In this document: piece by piece, positions 22,198 through 34,013 of the stretch
Layout of the letters: the number at the start of each line of letters is the position of its first letter
How positions within the stretch are numbered: position 1 is the stretch's first letter
NCBI GenBank assembly: GCA_033439795.1
Contig: JAUTDP010000014.1
Coordinates: forward strand, 620,001-684,000
Length of the DNA stretch: 64,000 bases
Direction: 5' to 3'
Source: Sordaria brevicollis
Lineage: Eukaryota; Ascomycota; Sordariomycetes; Sordariales; Sordariaceae
Notes under the pieces: model-generated
What the model was told of the DNA's origin: nothing
Database searches by the model: none
Seen by the model: only the letters and a program-made list of their open reading frames with translations
Position numbers and translations under genes: made by a program

Positions 22198-25100
22198 GGA
22201 AATCTAGCAGTCAGCAATCGGGGATTCCTTTCGCGACTGGACATGGACCGGAGAAGACGGGACGGGACGGGGAACCATAAGGGTATCCGCGCGAAAGCAT
22301 GGGGAAAGGCAGGTAGGGGACTGGGGAGAAACAAGGGATAATTGAACAAGCAGGCTGGACTCGGTGGAGCGAGCTAGTAGTAGTAGTGTAGGAAAAGTGT
22401 AATTGCAAGCGACACACGCGCCGACCATGTCATACATTGGCGAGCGAGCAGAATCATGCCGTCGCGAACAAAGACACCGATGATCGAAATGTGCACTGTC
22501 TCACTGTCCATCGGGGGACAGAACCAGGCCGAAAGGAGGTCTAGAAGAAAAAGGGACCCAATGACGACATACCGGATTGGGCGGCCGATGCCTCCGCGAG
22601 CTGCCGAACATTGTTGAAAGGTATCCTCAGCCGGCTCGACAGACAATTTGTAGTACTCGACTCTACCTGGATGTCGCTGTCGTCGCTATGTGTGTGTGTA
22701 GAGGTGTCTCTGTGTTCGTGTCCCAGGCCATCCCCAACACCTGGCGATCTTTGCTCATTACCGAGCGAGGCTTCTCATAGGGCGGAATTGAAGAATTAAG
22801 TGGAGGGGTTCGCTTCGAGGTTCAGTACTTTAGGTCGGATCTGTTGGATGTGAGAATAAGGAGAGTCGTTGGCGGTAGTCGTCGTCGCGAAAAGGGTTTA
22901 TCGGGTCGAGACAAGGGAGAGATGGGATGGAAGGTCGGCGACGACACGTGTAGACGAGGGCGGTGATTGCGTGGTGTGGTGGTGATGCTGCGGTGGTGGG
23001 TGTGTTGGTTGTTTTCTGAAAGTGGCAGCGCCGGACTGCATGGAAAAGGAGGGTGAGTCGAGGTGCCGGGACTTGTGTGTGTCGTTGCTGTCCAGAAAGA
23101 TGGTGTGTAAGCAAGTGTGGTATCGAGGGAAAAAAAATGAATGATGACGGAGGACGGGAGTTGTAGTGCGGTAACTGCGGTCGCAGTGCAGGAAGAGTGC
23201 AGTTGCAGTGTGCGTGCAGCAGCCGGCGCCCTTTTTCGGCGACGAGTCTGCACAGTGAGGATTTTTGCTCAATCACTGCAACCGGACGGCGGGAGGGTCG
23301 TTTGATTGTGAGCCGATTCGACGGGAGTCCAGGTCTTTTTGTTCCCGCCGTCAATCTCTTTCTGCCGTCACCAACAGACAGCAATTCTTGGTTGTGTGTG
23401 CGCTGGACGAGCTGAACGATGGAGATGGAGGATGACGATGACGAACCGGCGCAGCAGCAGCAAATAGTTTCAACCTTTCTACACATGGGATCCCCGGATG
23501 AGGGTTATCATCAAGCAACGGAAGCCCTGGGAATTGAATGCCCGGGATGGCTAGAAATTTCAGGTAGAAACCGTGTATCGCCGTGTCTGTCCAACTCCAC
23601 CACATCCGGGCATCCTTACGCGTAACAACCTACAATGGGGCACAGCACGCTGGAGCTGCCTGGACCGGAGCCACATCTCCAGTCCGCATTTCCACATCGC
23701 CGTCGCCAGGTCCCGGAGTTGGACGCTAATCCTCAAACTCACAAGGCTTAGACTGACAACACGCTAAACCCGATTGAGGCTATCACGAACAATCCCAATT
23801 CGTGAATGCATGCGTCAGTGCCACTTCTGAAACTCTCTTCAGGCTTCCTCTTTTGGGTCCTTTGTGTTTCCTTCTGTGTTTCCCAGTGATTCCCAAAAGG
23901 TTTTTGGATGTTCAATTCCTCGGTCCAGAAACTCTAAGCATATGCAGGACCGCTTTCCTTGCGTAACGGCTCTCGTGCGGCTTGCATCGAAACAAGCGTT
24001 AAGCATTCCACATGGCATCATATGTACTCTAGACACAATGTGATTGATTGCTTAATAAAGTGCTTGCTTGCTGCCAGGCGTGCCTTTGTTTCTGTTCCCC
24101 AGACGGTACCTAAGCTTCCACTTGCCGAGGATCCCGTCGTGGGGAGGACATGACTTGCATCATGATCACCTTCAACCCCAATCTTGTACATATGCGCCGA
24201 TCTGCCTTGCTTTTGCACAACTTGCTGCTTGACCTTGGCATTGCCCTGATTCTAAGCCCGTACAAACCCTTTAAGATTCTCGTGGACTATTTCAGTCCTC
24301 CCCACAAGCGTTGTCCAACAACAACAATCCCCGTTTGATCAACCCCAAATCTGTCTGCCTGTCCAGATTGAGAACATGGAATCACCTTTTCGGAAGGTTC
24401 CTCAAAAAAAAGTTTTGGTATCCCATTGCTTCAGAACCCGCCAAAACACGTTTAGGGTTGACTCATTCCAGCCAGTCCAGCCTGTTGAACACATGGACAC
24501 AGTTCGGTTCATCCAATATCTGTTTGGTAACTTGACCATGTCTTCGTCTGACGTCGTACGAATAAACGGCTGGGCTTTGGCGCTTTGCGGGTTTTGCTTC
24601 GGCGGGGTTTGTGACACTGACATCTGGAATTCTGGATTTGGCGATCGACGAGGCCCGCCGGCCGCTGCGGGAACTCCTCCCGTTCGTCTCCACTTCCACC
24701 TGGAGCAATTCCCGTCATCATCACTCGGGAAGCGCCGTGTGATGCCGGACCTCGGTCCAACGACAATGAAATCTAAACTATGGACAAGATGATGATTGCT
24801 CGTTTTCTACATATTACTCGTTTCTTGTATTGTCCCTCAAGGCGTCTATCTGCTTCTATTTGATAGTTATCCGCCCTTAGCAAAGGTACATTGTTGTATG
24901 CTGGTTATAGCCGTAGTCCTATCCATCCTTCCATACTGGTATCACAGCTCCTCACCATTGCCTTTGACATCAACAGCAACCATCCCATTTCAGGCTACCA
25001 GCAACCTTTCGCTAGTACACCTGAACTTGTGGCTCCTTGTTCTTCTCTTTCTCATCCTCCACCATTACTACAGCATCGCTAACCGTTTGATGTGAAGCTG

Positions 25101-25496
25101 TATACCAGAAAACATCATGTGTTGGGCGTCGATTATCGTAGTTTGTGGATCTTTTCTCGATAGTGTGTGAGCTACCCAAATCAATGCTGTGTGGTCGGTT
25201 TCGTAGTGTGCATAAGGTTGCGAGCCTCAAGCCGCAGTTATTTGGGTAATTCGATTTCGTCGCCAGGGCAACCTCATCTTGATGCCGTAGTCCTAGGCGC
25301 TTCTCTGATCAGTCATGTCCGATCACTCCTCTCCGGTCGCTGTGGCCACTCCCACCTCTTTCCCCTACTAAAGATCCTCCCCTTCTCATCGTCACTTATA
25401 AAACAAAACAGGGTATAAAAACAACGCTAAAATTGGTGCAGACTAATAGTACAAAGAACTTAAGGAAGGGGGGTGGCATGGCCACGGAAGCCATGG
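22198..25496. other. Long upstream region of the disordered-protein gene
   Basis: The 3.3 kb lie between two tandem minus-strand genes. The part nearest 22198 should be promoter and leader of the 1701-aa gene; the part nearest 25496 is the 3' region of the next gene. Open frames of up to about 218 codons on the minus strand at 22830-23486 are low-complexity (Ser, Thr, His, Pro) and overlap frames of similar length in other phases, so none is called. Confidence 0.4.
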
Positions 25497-27255
25497 TCAG
25501 GTCCCTCCCCCATCAGGCACAGTCGAAACACGGGGAACGTGATCTGGAACACGTTCATGTCTGTCGGCTTCTAACCCGTTTTCTGGCGGTAAATCTTCGT
25601 CCGGATCGTAGTCGTCTTCCTCGTAGTCGTCGTCGTCAAAGTACTCCTCGCTCTGAGTGCCTTGACTATAGTCGCAGTTCATCGGAGCACCGTGGCCGCC
25701 CGAAGGTTGATGGGCATCTTGAACACCATCGTGCCCCTTGGTAGGTAGCTTGCTATGCTTCTTCCCCTTGTGCTTGCCTTTCTTGAGCCTCTCCCATTGT
25801 GCCTTCCGCTGTTGTTCCAACTGGCGTTGCTTGCGGGCCTTGATCTCGTATTGGCGGATCAAAGCTTCAGGCGGGTGGCCGAATATCGACTCGTACTCAC
25901 AAAAGTGACAAATCCAAATATCTTCGGGCTTGGGAGGATTGCGCTTGTTCCGCAACTGTGTCTCGCGGCGCCGTTGCCTGGCCGCGGCAGCGTACTCTTT
26001 GGCAGCACTCCTCCTCGTGGTCTTTGGCGCTGGGCCTTGTTGCCCCTGTCCCCCAACTCCAGCCTTGCCCTGTGTTTCCTTGCCTGCGACACCTGCTGCC
26101 GAAGGAAGAGCGTGGGGGTTACCCGGCTGGTTACCCGGAGCGACACGTTGCCAATTCTCTTGTCCTTGCCGAGCCGATGGGGGAGCCGGCATGGTTACTC
26201 GTCGATCAGAGCCGGGCCAAGAGATTGGGTTAGGACCGGGTGCGGTAAAGGTAAACTGTGCTGAGGCAGGGCGTTTCGGTGACAGTGAGTTGTGCAATAG
26301 GCTTGTGTTTTCGGAACCTGACTGTGGTGGGTTCAGCTTCTCTGCGTTCGCAATGGCGTTGGAGATGATCCCCTGGTTCTCGGCTAAATGGAGACACATG
26401 GTCAGTATGTTCCGTCGTAACAACACATCAAATGCTAAAGGGTGGACACGGAGCGTGAGTCAACTTACATGAATTGGATGCCCATGGAACAGAACGGAGC
26501 TTCCCGCCTCTCCCCAGCCAATTGGTATTTGAATCGGATATGGGCCTGAGCGGACTACGCCCGTTGCGCGGTCTACCATATCTCCCTCTACCAGGACCAG
26601 CCACGTTCTGCAAACCTGACATGTATCCCCCGGAACCATACTGAGATGCCGAGCTTGAAGAGGTTGCCTCGCCATGACCATCTGCAGACTGAATGGACGT
26701 AGTTCCGAAACCAGCATCTATGCCAACATGAACCCCGCCAAGAGCTGCATCACCTGCTGTGGGGATCTTTCTTTTCTTTTTGTTATTTGTGTTCTCGAAG
26801 GAGTCATACCCATCGACCGCTGATGCTGCGGAAATGGTAGCTTGCGAATTCGCCGATCTTTCCTCTTGTTCCGTCCTCGGTGACTGATGGCCTTTGCGGT
26901 TCGAAGACGCAGACACTCCATCATCTACCAGGCTGTGGCCGCGGTCCGGTATGCCTTGTCTCGACGCTGTCGTATATCCTCCATCCTCTGCTACTGAACC
27001 ATCTCTTCTTGACTGGCGTGGGGTAACCTCGGCAGCCCGCTCGCGAGGGGGTGTTGAACTCTGGTCCGGCTCGTCATCGCGGATACTATACAGACTCGGG
27101 AACAACGATGTAGAGATCGAAGGCGCTGGGGGGTATTGGATCGACTCTGCGGCTTCGGGGGTTAAACGGTCTCTCAGTGATCTTTTCGGCAGGGGATGGA
27201 TTCTCCGTTCGCCTCGGTATGCGGATGACACCGACACCGTATCGGCGGATGACAT
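25497..27255 (-). CDS. Conserved fungal protein of unknown function with a CxxC motif
   Basis: Two exons on the minus strand (26469-27255 and 25497-26383) encode 557 residues. The 85-nt intron 26384-26468 has a GTAAGT donor, a CTGAC branch site and a TAG acceptor; it joins SVPWASNS to SENQGIISNAIANAEKL. From recall, homologous proteins in other filamentous ascomycetes share blocks such as YRGERRIHPLPKRSLRDRL near the start, DGYDSFENTNNKKKRKIPT in the middle, and WICHFCEYESIFGHPPEALI with a CxxC pair at about 421/424. The C-terminus is Lys-rich then strongly acidic. The KKKRK cluster suggests a nuclear protein. The start at 27255 was chosen because conservation begins there. An upstream in-frame ATG at 27390 lies across a likely 5' leader intron (GCTAACTC branch, TTAACAG acceptor). 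Function is unknown. Confidence 0.82.
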
Positions 27256-30200
27256 TCTTGTGACTTGCTCGTGTGCTCTGTTAAGAACCACGCGTGACAG
27301 AGTTAGCAACGATAACGAAAGCCATTTGAGGACCAGGGAGACGTCGTTTAAGAAGGCAAGCATAGGTTCCGCACTGAACAGCCACGACAAAAGAATGGCA
27401 GGTCGGGAACTAAGAAAGGCAGAGTGTAGGACCGGGACATGGATAGAGGCGGGGTTAAAACGGGATAGAAGTTGGCGGACTCGATCGAAGGGGACTCCGT
27501 TTGTTCATGCCACGCATTTGTGGGAAGCGACTTCTTTGGGAGAACAATCCAAGCCTTGGAATTGCAACTTGGAAGGCACAGGCCTACGAACGTACCTTCA
27601 GGATATCACATAGTACCCAAGACAAGACGCTTTCAACTTTCGAAGGAGCGCCAGCCGCCGAGGGACTTGACACGGTAAATGCGTCAACCCGAGAGGAACC
27701 TCCAAGCCGCAGTGCTATGAATCCGTATGTTTGTAGTAGGTGCAGGTGTTCTTTGCTCCGAGGTGTACGTTGGGAACTGCAAATGGTGGGAAATATAAGC
27801 GCCGACGTCGGTTTGGATCTCGTCCCTTTCTGACCAAAAAGACTCATCAGCACCAAAGCCTCGGGAAAAGGAGGGGAAACGTCATGGGCAGTCGTGTCTC
27901 TCGGTGTTACGCCAGGACTCGTAGAGGACAGGAGTTTCTCCCAAACTTGCCACCGAATCGTCTACGACAACCATAATTCCTGGTCTTTTTCGTGATACTA
28001 TATGAGGACGAAGGGGGCATCATGGGTTGAGGCGGCGGGTAGGGGGAGCGAGGGGGAAATGAAGCCATACAGCTGAGGGGGCAGTCCAGCTGCTGTAATC
28101 ACAAGCACCCACCTTCTTGGCTCGAGTCTCTGGCTCGTGCGGATATCCGGTGGACAGGTTGCAGACAAAGCCGGGGAAGAGCTATGAGAAGGCCAAAACA
28201 AACAGGAAGCCAGATCCACAGTTCGTCCGACTAAGTAAAACGGGTGTCGAGGGTATCGGATGGTGTTGAGGGGTGGAAAGCAATGGAGTTCAATGGTTCG
28301 GTTCAGTGGTGATTAGGAGAAGCGGGTGTTCACTGTAGTGAGGGCGGGCAGGATGGCAGGCGGGACCTAATCGACACCCTTGGCAGCATTATGTAAGCAT
28401 CTTTGGCCAGTGGTTGTCTGGACAGATTCGAAGTTCATCATGGTTGGGGGTTGCCGGAGGGGGTCCGTGACCCCATGTGCTGAACACCCGCTGTTCCGCC
28501 CCCGCCTCGAGACCCACTCCGGCCGGGGGTGCCTCCATTCGGTTTCCGGTTCTCATCCGAGTGAGTCGGGACATGCAGATAGCTTGCCTACCACTGCGTC
28601 TGTGGTTCGGTCTTTAATTCAAAGCCACCGCTTTCAACATGGAATGACAATTTAACATGGCCCGAGAAACCACAGAGGTTCCCGCCCCTTTGCCAACAAG
28701 CAGGGCCGCCGAGCACACCCTGAAATATAGGACCTCTTACAACCACTTAAAGCGATGTCCCTAAATTTCCAAAAGAAGAATTCCCGATATGGAAGCCACT
28801 TCCACTTCGAAAAACTGCCAGCATCGGGCACTCCATCGTCCAAGGCCTCCCTTCACCACCATGACTTTTCCACTCGGCAAAGTTACAAGTTTATCAGAAA
28901 TCGACGGACACTTGTCAGATCAATTTTATGATTGTTTCCAAACCATGGCATACAACGCGCCTCATCGTCGCCGTAGCGACCTGAATGTTCCATCTCTTCA
29001 ATATATATGATCACAAGCCGACGGGAATTCCAGCGACCTCGCTGAAAAGAGACCGGGTTGTGGGCGGTACCTGACCGTCGAGCACACTGTGCTGCCCTAT
29101 TCGAGCAAGCAAGACGGAGCCAAGCAATTTTCCATCAACAGGGCAGAACGAACACTGCGGTGCCGCTGCCATTTTACAATTGCATCTGATCTGATGACAA
29201 CCACCAAGCACTGCCATTTCCATTCGCGAGGACGGAGAGATGCACTCTTTTACCTGGAACAGCTCCGTCTAATTGCTCAACTCGACAACCACCTGAGGAA
29301 CTGACCACAACCTGCAGCCAGCAACAACCGTCCTAAACTCACACCAGCCAGCGCTTCTCCTTCCCGCCGTCCCAAATAATTTCCCCTTTCTGTGCAACAA
29401 TCAAGTCGTATCCTAGCAACTGTTTGCGCATTCCGACACGTCCACCATTTCACCTCAACTCCTTTCATTTTCATTTTCATTTTCATTTTCCAAATGCCCC
29501 TTATTTCTCTCTTCGTTCGAGCTGGACACGGGCTTCATCTGCCATCGAAGCGTGATGTCATAGCACGAACCATCTCCAGCCAGGACGGATAATTCACCAC
29601 TCTACCACGCTCACACACGGCGTCAAATCGGACAATACACAACATCTTCAACCAAACACCGCAAGGATGAACAACATCGACAAAAAAGAGCCGGCTTTCG
29701 TCGCCGTATCCCAGAGTGGTTCATTAATAAGTCGAGCTGCCCATTAACTTTTTCTCGGCATCGGATTGGTCGAGAAGAGGCCCGAGCTCCCACAGATGGC
29801 CCCGCACGCTTTGGCCTGCCGCTGGCCCACGGCAGAGGAGTGAGGAGTGAGGAGAAGCATTGCAGCGAGGTGCAGTGCCTGGAGCGATTGACATTGATGG
29901 ACGGAACCAGACCGGGGTTTGTGTGGGTGGACGGCGGGCATGGAAGTGGAAGAGAGTGGGCGCTCCGGGCGGACAACACGGGCAGCTTTCACGGGCAGCT
30001 TTCTGCCAAAATTTACTGCAAGCAGCGATCAAGACAGCCCAGCGCCGCCGGCGTGTGGTGGTTTCTGATGATGTGGAAGAGTGCTGGCTTCGTGGTGCCG
30101 TAGTGCGGGTGCGGTGGTCCCGTCTATTTTTTGGGGCTGGCAACTCGACTGGGTCCCGGGCTCGCTTTCCACACCAAGACCATGTACACGGGCACACACC

Positions 30201-31124
30201 AAGAGTAGACGGAGCCAGCCATCGCTTCCACTTCCTCCTCCCACGAGTGCCGTCCTCGCTCTCCTCTTTTCCGGAGATCCTCACCACGCACACCTTGGGT
30301 CATAGACACCAAAACCCGACTTGTCCAACTTTTGTTGTCTTGTTCCCGTCATGAGATATCCTCTACCACGGACCTACCTCTTCGACTACCGCCCCCCAAT
30401 CTCCAAATTGTCCTAGCAAGAAGCACTTTGACTTTCTTCGGATCCCGTCATACCCATCAAGACTCGATCTTCTTCGTCCCTTCTTCTTCGTTTTTCCCAC
30501 GTTGTACCCGCTCAATCTTTTGCCCCAGGTAGCAAGAAACACGTCTGTCTTTCGTGGACATCTCAACAAGCACACCGGCGACCTCTTCATCCCCAGCACG
30601 CCTTCGATTGAGTACCCTCCTCTCTCGACTAGATTTTCTTCCCAAGCCCTTTCGCGATCCCCCATCGTCAGTCGGTCCATCCTCGACAATCCACACTTCT
30701 CGACCACCAAGCACCGGCTTCAAGCTACGATCGAACCTAGCACGACTTTCATAGCCTCGACATCCTCGACCGGTTTTCCGTCCAGCAATCGTGTCAACCC
30801 TAATTCTACAATCGAGACTTGACCACGTCGAGCCCTCGCTTCGCTGTGCCCACATCGACAGTACGACCGCGTTATCCGGGTTTGCTCCCGACACCACTCC
30901 ATATAACTTCCCACGGCCATCTAGATCGCAGTTGTCGAGCTTCAAGACAATACCATTCCAGTGCTAGAGTGCGTCATCGTCCTTAGGCACTCTTGACACC
31001 CGACCGCAGAACCCCCTCCTAACGGGCCTGCGGATCGCGTTTCTCCTCTTCGGCACCACTCGTGTCGATTACATACCCTACCCTCTTCCAACTCCTGCCT
31101 TGACTGTGGCCCCAGCTGCAAGCA
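27256..31124. other. Long divergent intergenic region
   Basis: These 3.9 kb separate two divergently transcribed genes, the CxxC protein (-) and the Cti6-like PHD protein (+). The left edge contains a likely 5' leader intron acceptor of the minus-strand gene. No ATG occurs in the last roughly 200 bp before the PHD gene start, consistent with a clean leader. Open frames up to about 190 codons show no recognisable domain. Large regulatory or long leader regions are likely. Confidence 0.4.
29463..29490 (+). repeat. TTTCAT hexanucleotide microsatellite
   Basis: Four exact TTTCAT units plus TTTC in the intergenic region upstream of the PHD gene. Confidence 0.85.
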
Positions 31125-33310
31125 ATGGCAGGGTCCGATCCGAGGCGGTCTTCCAGAGCGCGTACCTCGCAATCGCAATCCCAGATCTCCTCGACCACGT
31201 CAAGCACGTCAGGTCGTGGTGAGCGCAGCACCAGGTATTTCAACAAAGCTGTTTCGCCACAAAAATCAAGTTCTTCAGGATCACTATCCTCCGAAGCCCC
31301 AGACGAGACATCTACAGCAGACGATTCGTTTGGAACACGACGTCGCACCCGAGGGCAGCAGGAAGAAAGAGATAGGGCAAATAACAAGTCTGAACAGGTC
31401 GAAATGGCACACGGCGACGATGACGCCCAGGACGAGGACGAGGCCGTCCGTTGCATTTGCGGATACGAGGACTATCCAGGCCCTCCACCCTTCGACGAAG
31501 ACTCAAAGCATGGCCTAAAGGACGGCATGGACATTGATCCCATATTCGCAACCGATGTCACCGACGATGCGGCCGGCTTCTTCGTACAATGCGACATTTG
31601 CAAGGTTTGGCAACACGGCGCCTGCGTTGGCATCATGACCGAGGAGTCGAGTCCCGACGAATACTTTTGCGAAGAGTGCCGCAAAGAATTCCACAAGATT
31701 TTCACGGCGAGCAACGGGTAAATCTCACCTTTCAATTGCCCCGGGGTTGCATTTTCGGGAGCTGAGCGTCAAAAGTTCAGCTGGTGTGCGTCAAAGCCAA
31801 CCAGCCCTTTGACACTGCCTCACCTCCTGACAATGTCATCTTCCGCCTTCACAATCATCGTCGTCCACCCTCCATTCGACTAACAATAATGATTCACAGG
31901 CAACGGTATTCACACTACCTCCCTCTTAAGCGCCCCTCTCGAACAACTTCAAGATCCGCCTCTCTCAACAAAGATGGCACGAGATCGCCGCCCAAAGATA
32001 AACCCGAGGGCCGCAACGGACGTGGTACGGCCACTTCCTCCGCGTCGAAACGAAGATCTACAATGAACAGCCGAGGAGCTGACTACGACGAAGCTGAAGC
32101 CCTGAGACGGGCGATTGAAGCAAGTAAAGAAGATGCAGCTCCTGAACAACCCGAAACCACCACGAGAAGAACAAAGCGAGGTCGAAGCGATAGCGAAGAG
32201 TACGTCTAAACCTCCTGGGCTGCCAAATTTTCGTTGACCGCTGACACCCCTCAAAGAAAGCCAGAAAGTAAGAGGCAGAGGACGAGCTCTAGATCAGCTT
32301 CTCCAAGCCTCGACAAGCATACCGAGGACTCCGACGACGCCGGCGCAACAACACGGAACGGTGCAAAATCTAGGTCGCGGGGTGGCGCAGCAGGCCGCAC
32401 TCTGCGTACCGAGAAGACATCCGAGCGAGAAGAACGCGAACGACAAAGGGCCGAGGCGGCAAATAAGCGAAAGGGCAGAGCCGAACGCCGGCGAGCTGAT
32501 GGTACGGAAGCAGCAACTCTCACGAAGGCATCTGAAGCTGACATGGACACAGATTCAGACCCTTCGGACGAGGCACCACTAGCAGCTCGTGCGGCAGTAA
32601 ACAAGACACCCGCTACAGCGACACCGATCGCCGCCACTACCACCGCGACCACCACCACAACGACCACTACGGTAACCCCTACTGTGCCGGAAGAAGCAGT
32701 AGAAGAGGAAGAACAACCACCAGCGGTACCTGACCCCCCTCCTGCCTCGGAGCCGACTCCGGAAGACCCTCCCGCCGCGGCTACCCCTACGGCCAAGGTT
32801 GGCCAGAAGCGATCGCATAAGAAGAAAGGCCGTAACCAATACACGCGTGATGACAACGAGCCATCACCGGCAAGATCGCAATCAGGCGAGGCACCAGCCG
32901 AAGTCCCGCCCCCTCCGACCAAGCCAAGCAAGGCTGAGGAGAAGGCTACCGGACACGGCAAGCACGGGAAGAACAAGGGTGGAATGAGCAGCAAGATCAC
33001 CATGACCGACATGAAGAGGAGGGCCGCGGCGCTCCTAGACTTCATTTCGCGGACACAAGTTGAGCTTGCTGGCGAATCACCGTCAGATGACGATAAGACG
33101 AACGGAAACAGTGTGGCGCCACCTGAGAAGTCGTCGCTGGCTACGAGCGTCGGTGTCACTGGAGTTAATGGCTCGACGCCGGCCATCGTCACGTCCGCGA
33201 CCTCCTCCGAAGGGCAGTTAGAGAAGGATTTTAAGGAACTCAGCTGCGTGGAGATGATGGATAGCTTGACCCGCAGATTGGTCAAGTGGCAGCAGGAGTA
33301 CACAGTATGA
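31125..33310 (+). CDS. cti6: Cti6-like PHD finger protein (probable Rpd3L histone deacetylase subunit)
   Basis: Three exons (31125-31717, 31900-32199, 32257-33310) encode 648 residues. Intron 1 (31718-31899, 182 nt) has a GTAAAT donor, a CTAAC branch and a CAG acceptor. Intron 2 (32200-32256, 57 nt) has GTACGT, CTGAC and AAG. A PHD finger spans about 110-185, with zinc ligands C110, C112, C156, C159, H164, C167, C182 and C185; the core reads QCDICKVWQHGACVGI. A roughly 44-residue acidic insertion separates the first and second ligand pairs. Just after intron 1 comes QRYSHYLPL, typical of the Cti6 group. The remainder is charged and disordered, and the last 70 residues may be helical. Yeast Cti6 is a PHD subunit of the Rpd3L deacetylase complex and binds methylated H3K4; this role is inferred by family. 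The start context is AGCAATGG. Confidence 0.85.
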
Positions 33311-34013
33311 TACAATGAGCGGATATAATATGGGGTTACGGTGTTTGAATCAATGATCGATATACTTGATGTGCATATGGCATGGGATCACGTCGGATAC
33401 GCAAGGGCTGATGACTTTCCACGTTACAATTACCATTTCTTTTTTTCTTGGTGTTATTTCGGGCAGAATGGGATTATCGTTAGGCAGGTCTTTGTGACAA
33501 GATCGGATGCTTTGGAAGTCTACACTGAATCTATCGGGGCAGCTGTCCTCGCTTTCCCCCCTGCGTTTACTTTCGATGTAAGGCGGGTGGGGGTTGGTGC
33601 GTGTCAGCGATGCATTTACTGGGGCGTTTTCTTGGTGGTTCTAATCAGGATAATCCGGGTTCTGAATTCTGGTAGGACGGTCATGGGTTGTTGTTATCAT
33701 TGATCAGGGGAGTATAGAGTTTCCAAAATTTCGTCATCTGGGTTTTGCTTCAAGATATGCATGAGGGTATCAACCATGCTTTTCACATTTGGGGAAGTTA
33801 CAGTATCTGGCGCTCGATGCTATGCTCATTCATGCTCATGCTATGCCGTCTCTCCTGCTTATGCTATCTATGCATTAAATCATTATTATCATCTCGATAC
33901 TTGACACCGTAAATCATTCACTCTTTATTCCCCCAATTCAGCTTTTCCCTTTCTTCAAAAACGCAAACAATTCCCTGCAAAGACGACTCATTAAATAACT
34001 GGATATCAAATCA
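33311..34013. other. Convergent 3' intergenic region
   Basis: Lies between the stops of the PHD gene (+) and the BOR1-like transporter gene (-). It contains small repeated ATGCTCAT/CATGCTA words near 33810-33870. No gene seen; it should hold both 3' untranslated regions. Confidence 0.5.

Noticed and set aside
22830..23486. Minus-strand open frame of 218 codons upstream of the disordered-protein gene
   Set aside because: Low-complexity Ser/Thr/His/Pro text with overlapping frames of similar length; more likely leader or promoter sequence.
27256..27390. Longer N-terminus of the CxxC protein using the ATG at 27390
   Set aside because: The extra 45 codons span a likely leader intron acceptor with a GCTAACTC branch, and conservation as I recall it begins at 27255.
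32251..33315. Minus-strand open frame of 354 codons opposite the Cti6-like gene
   Set aside because: Antisense shadow of a low-complexity, GC-rich exon; composition is the complement of Ala/Thr/Glu repeats.
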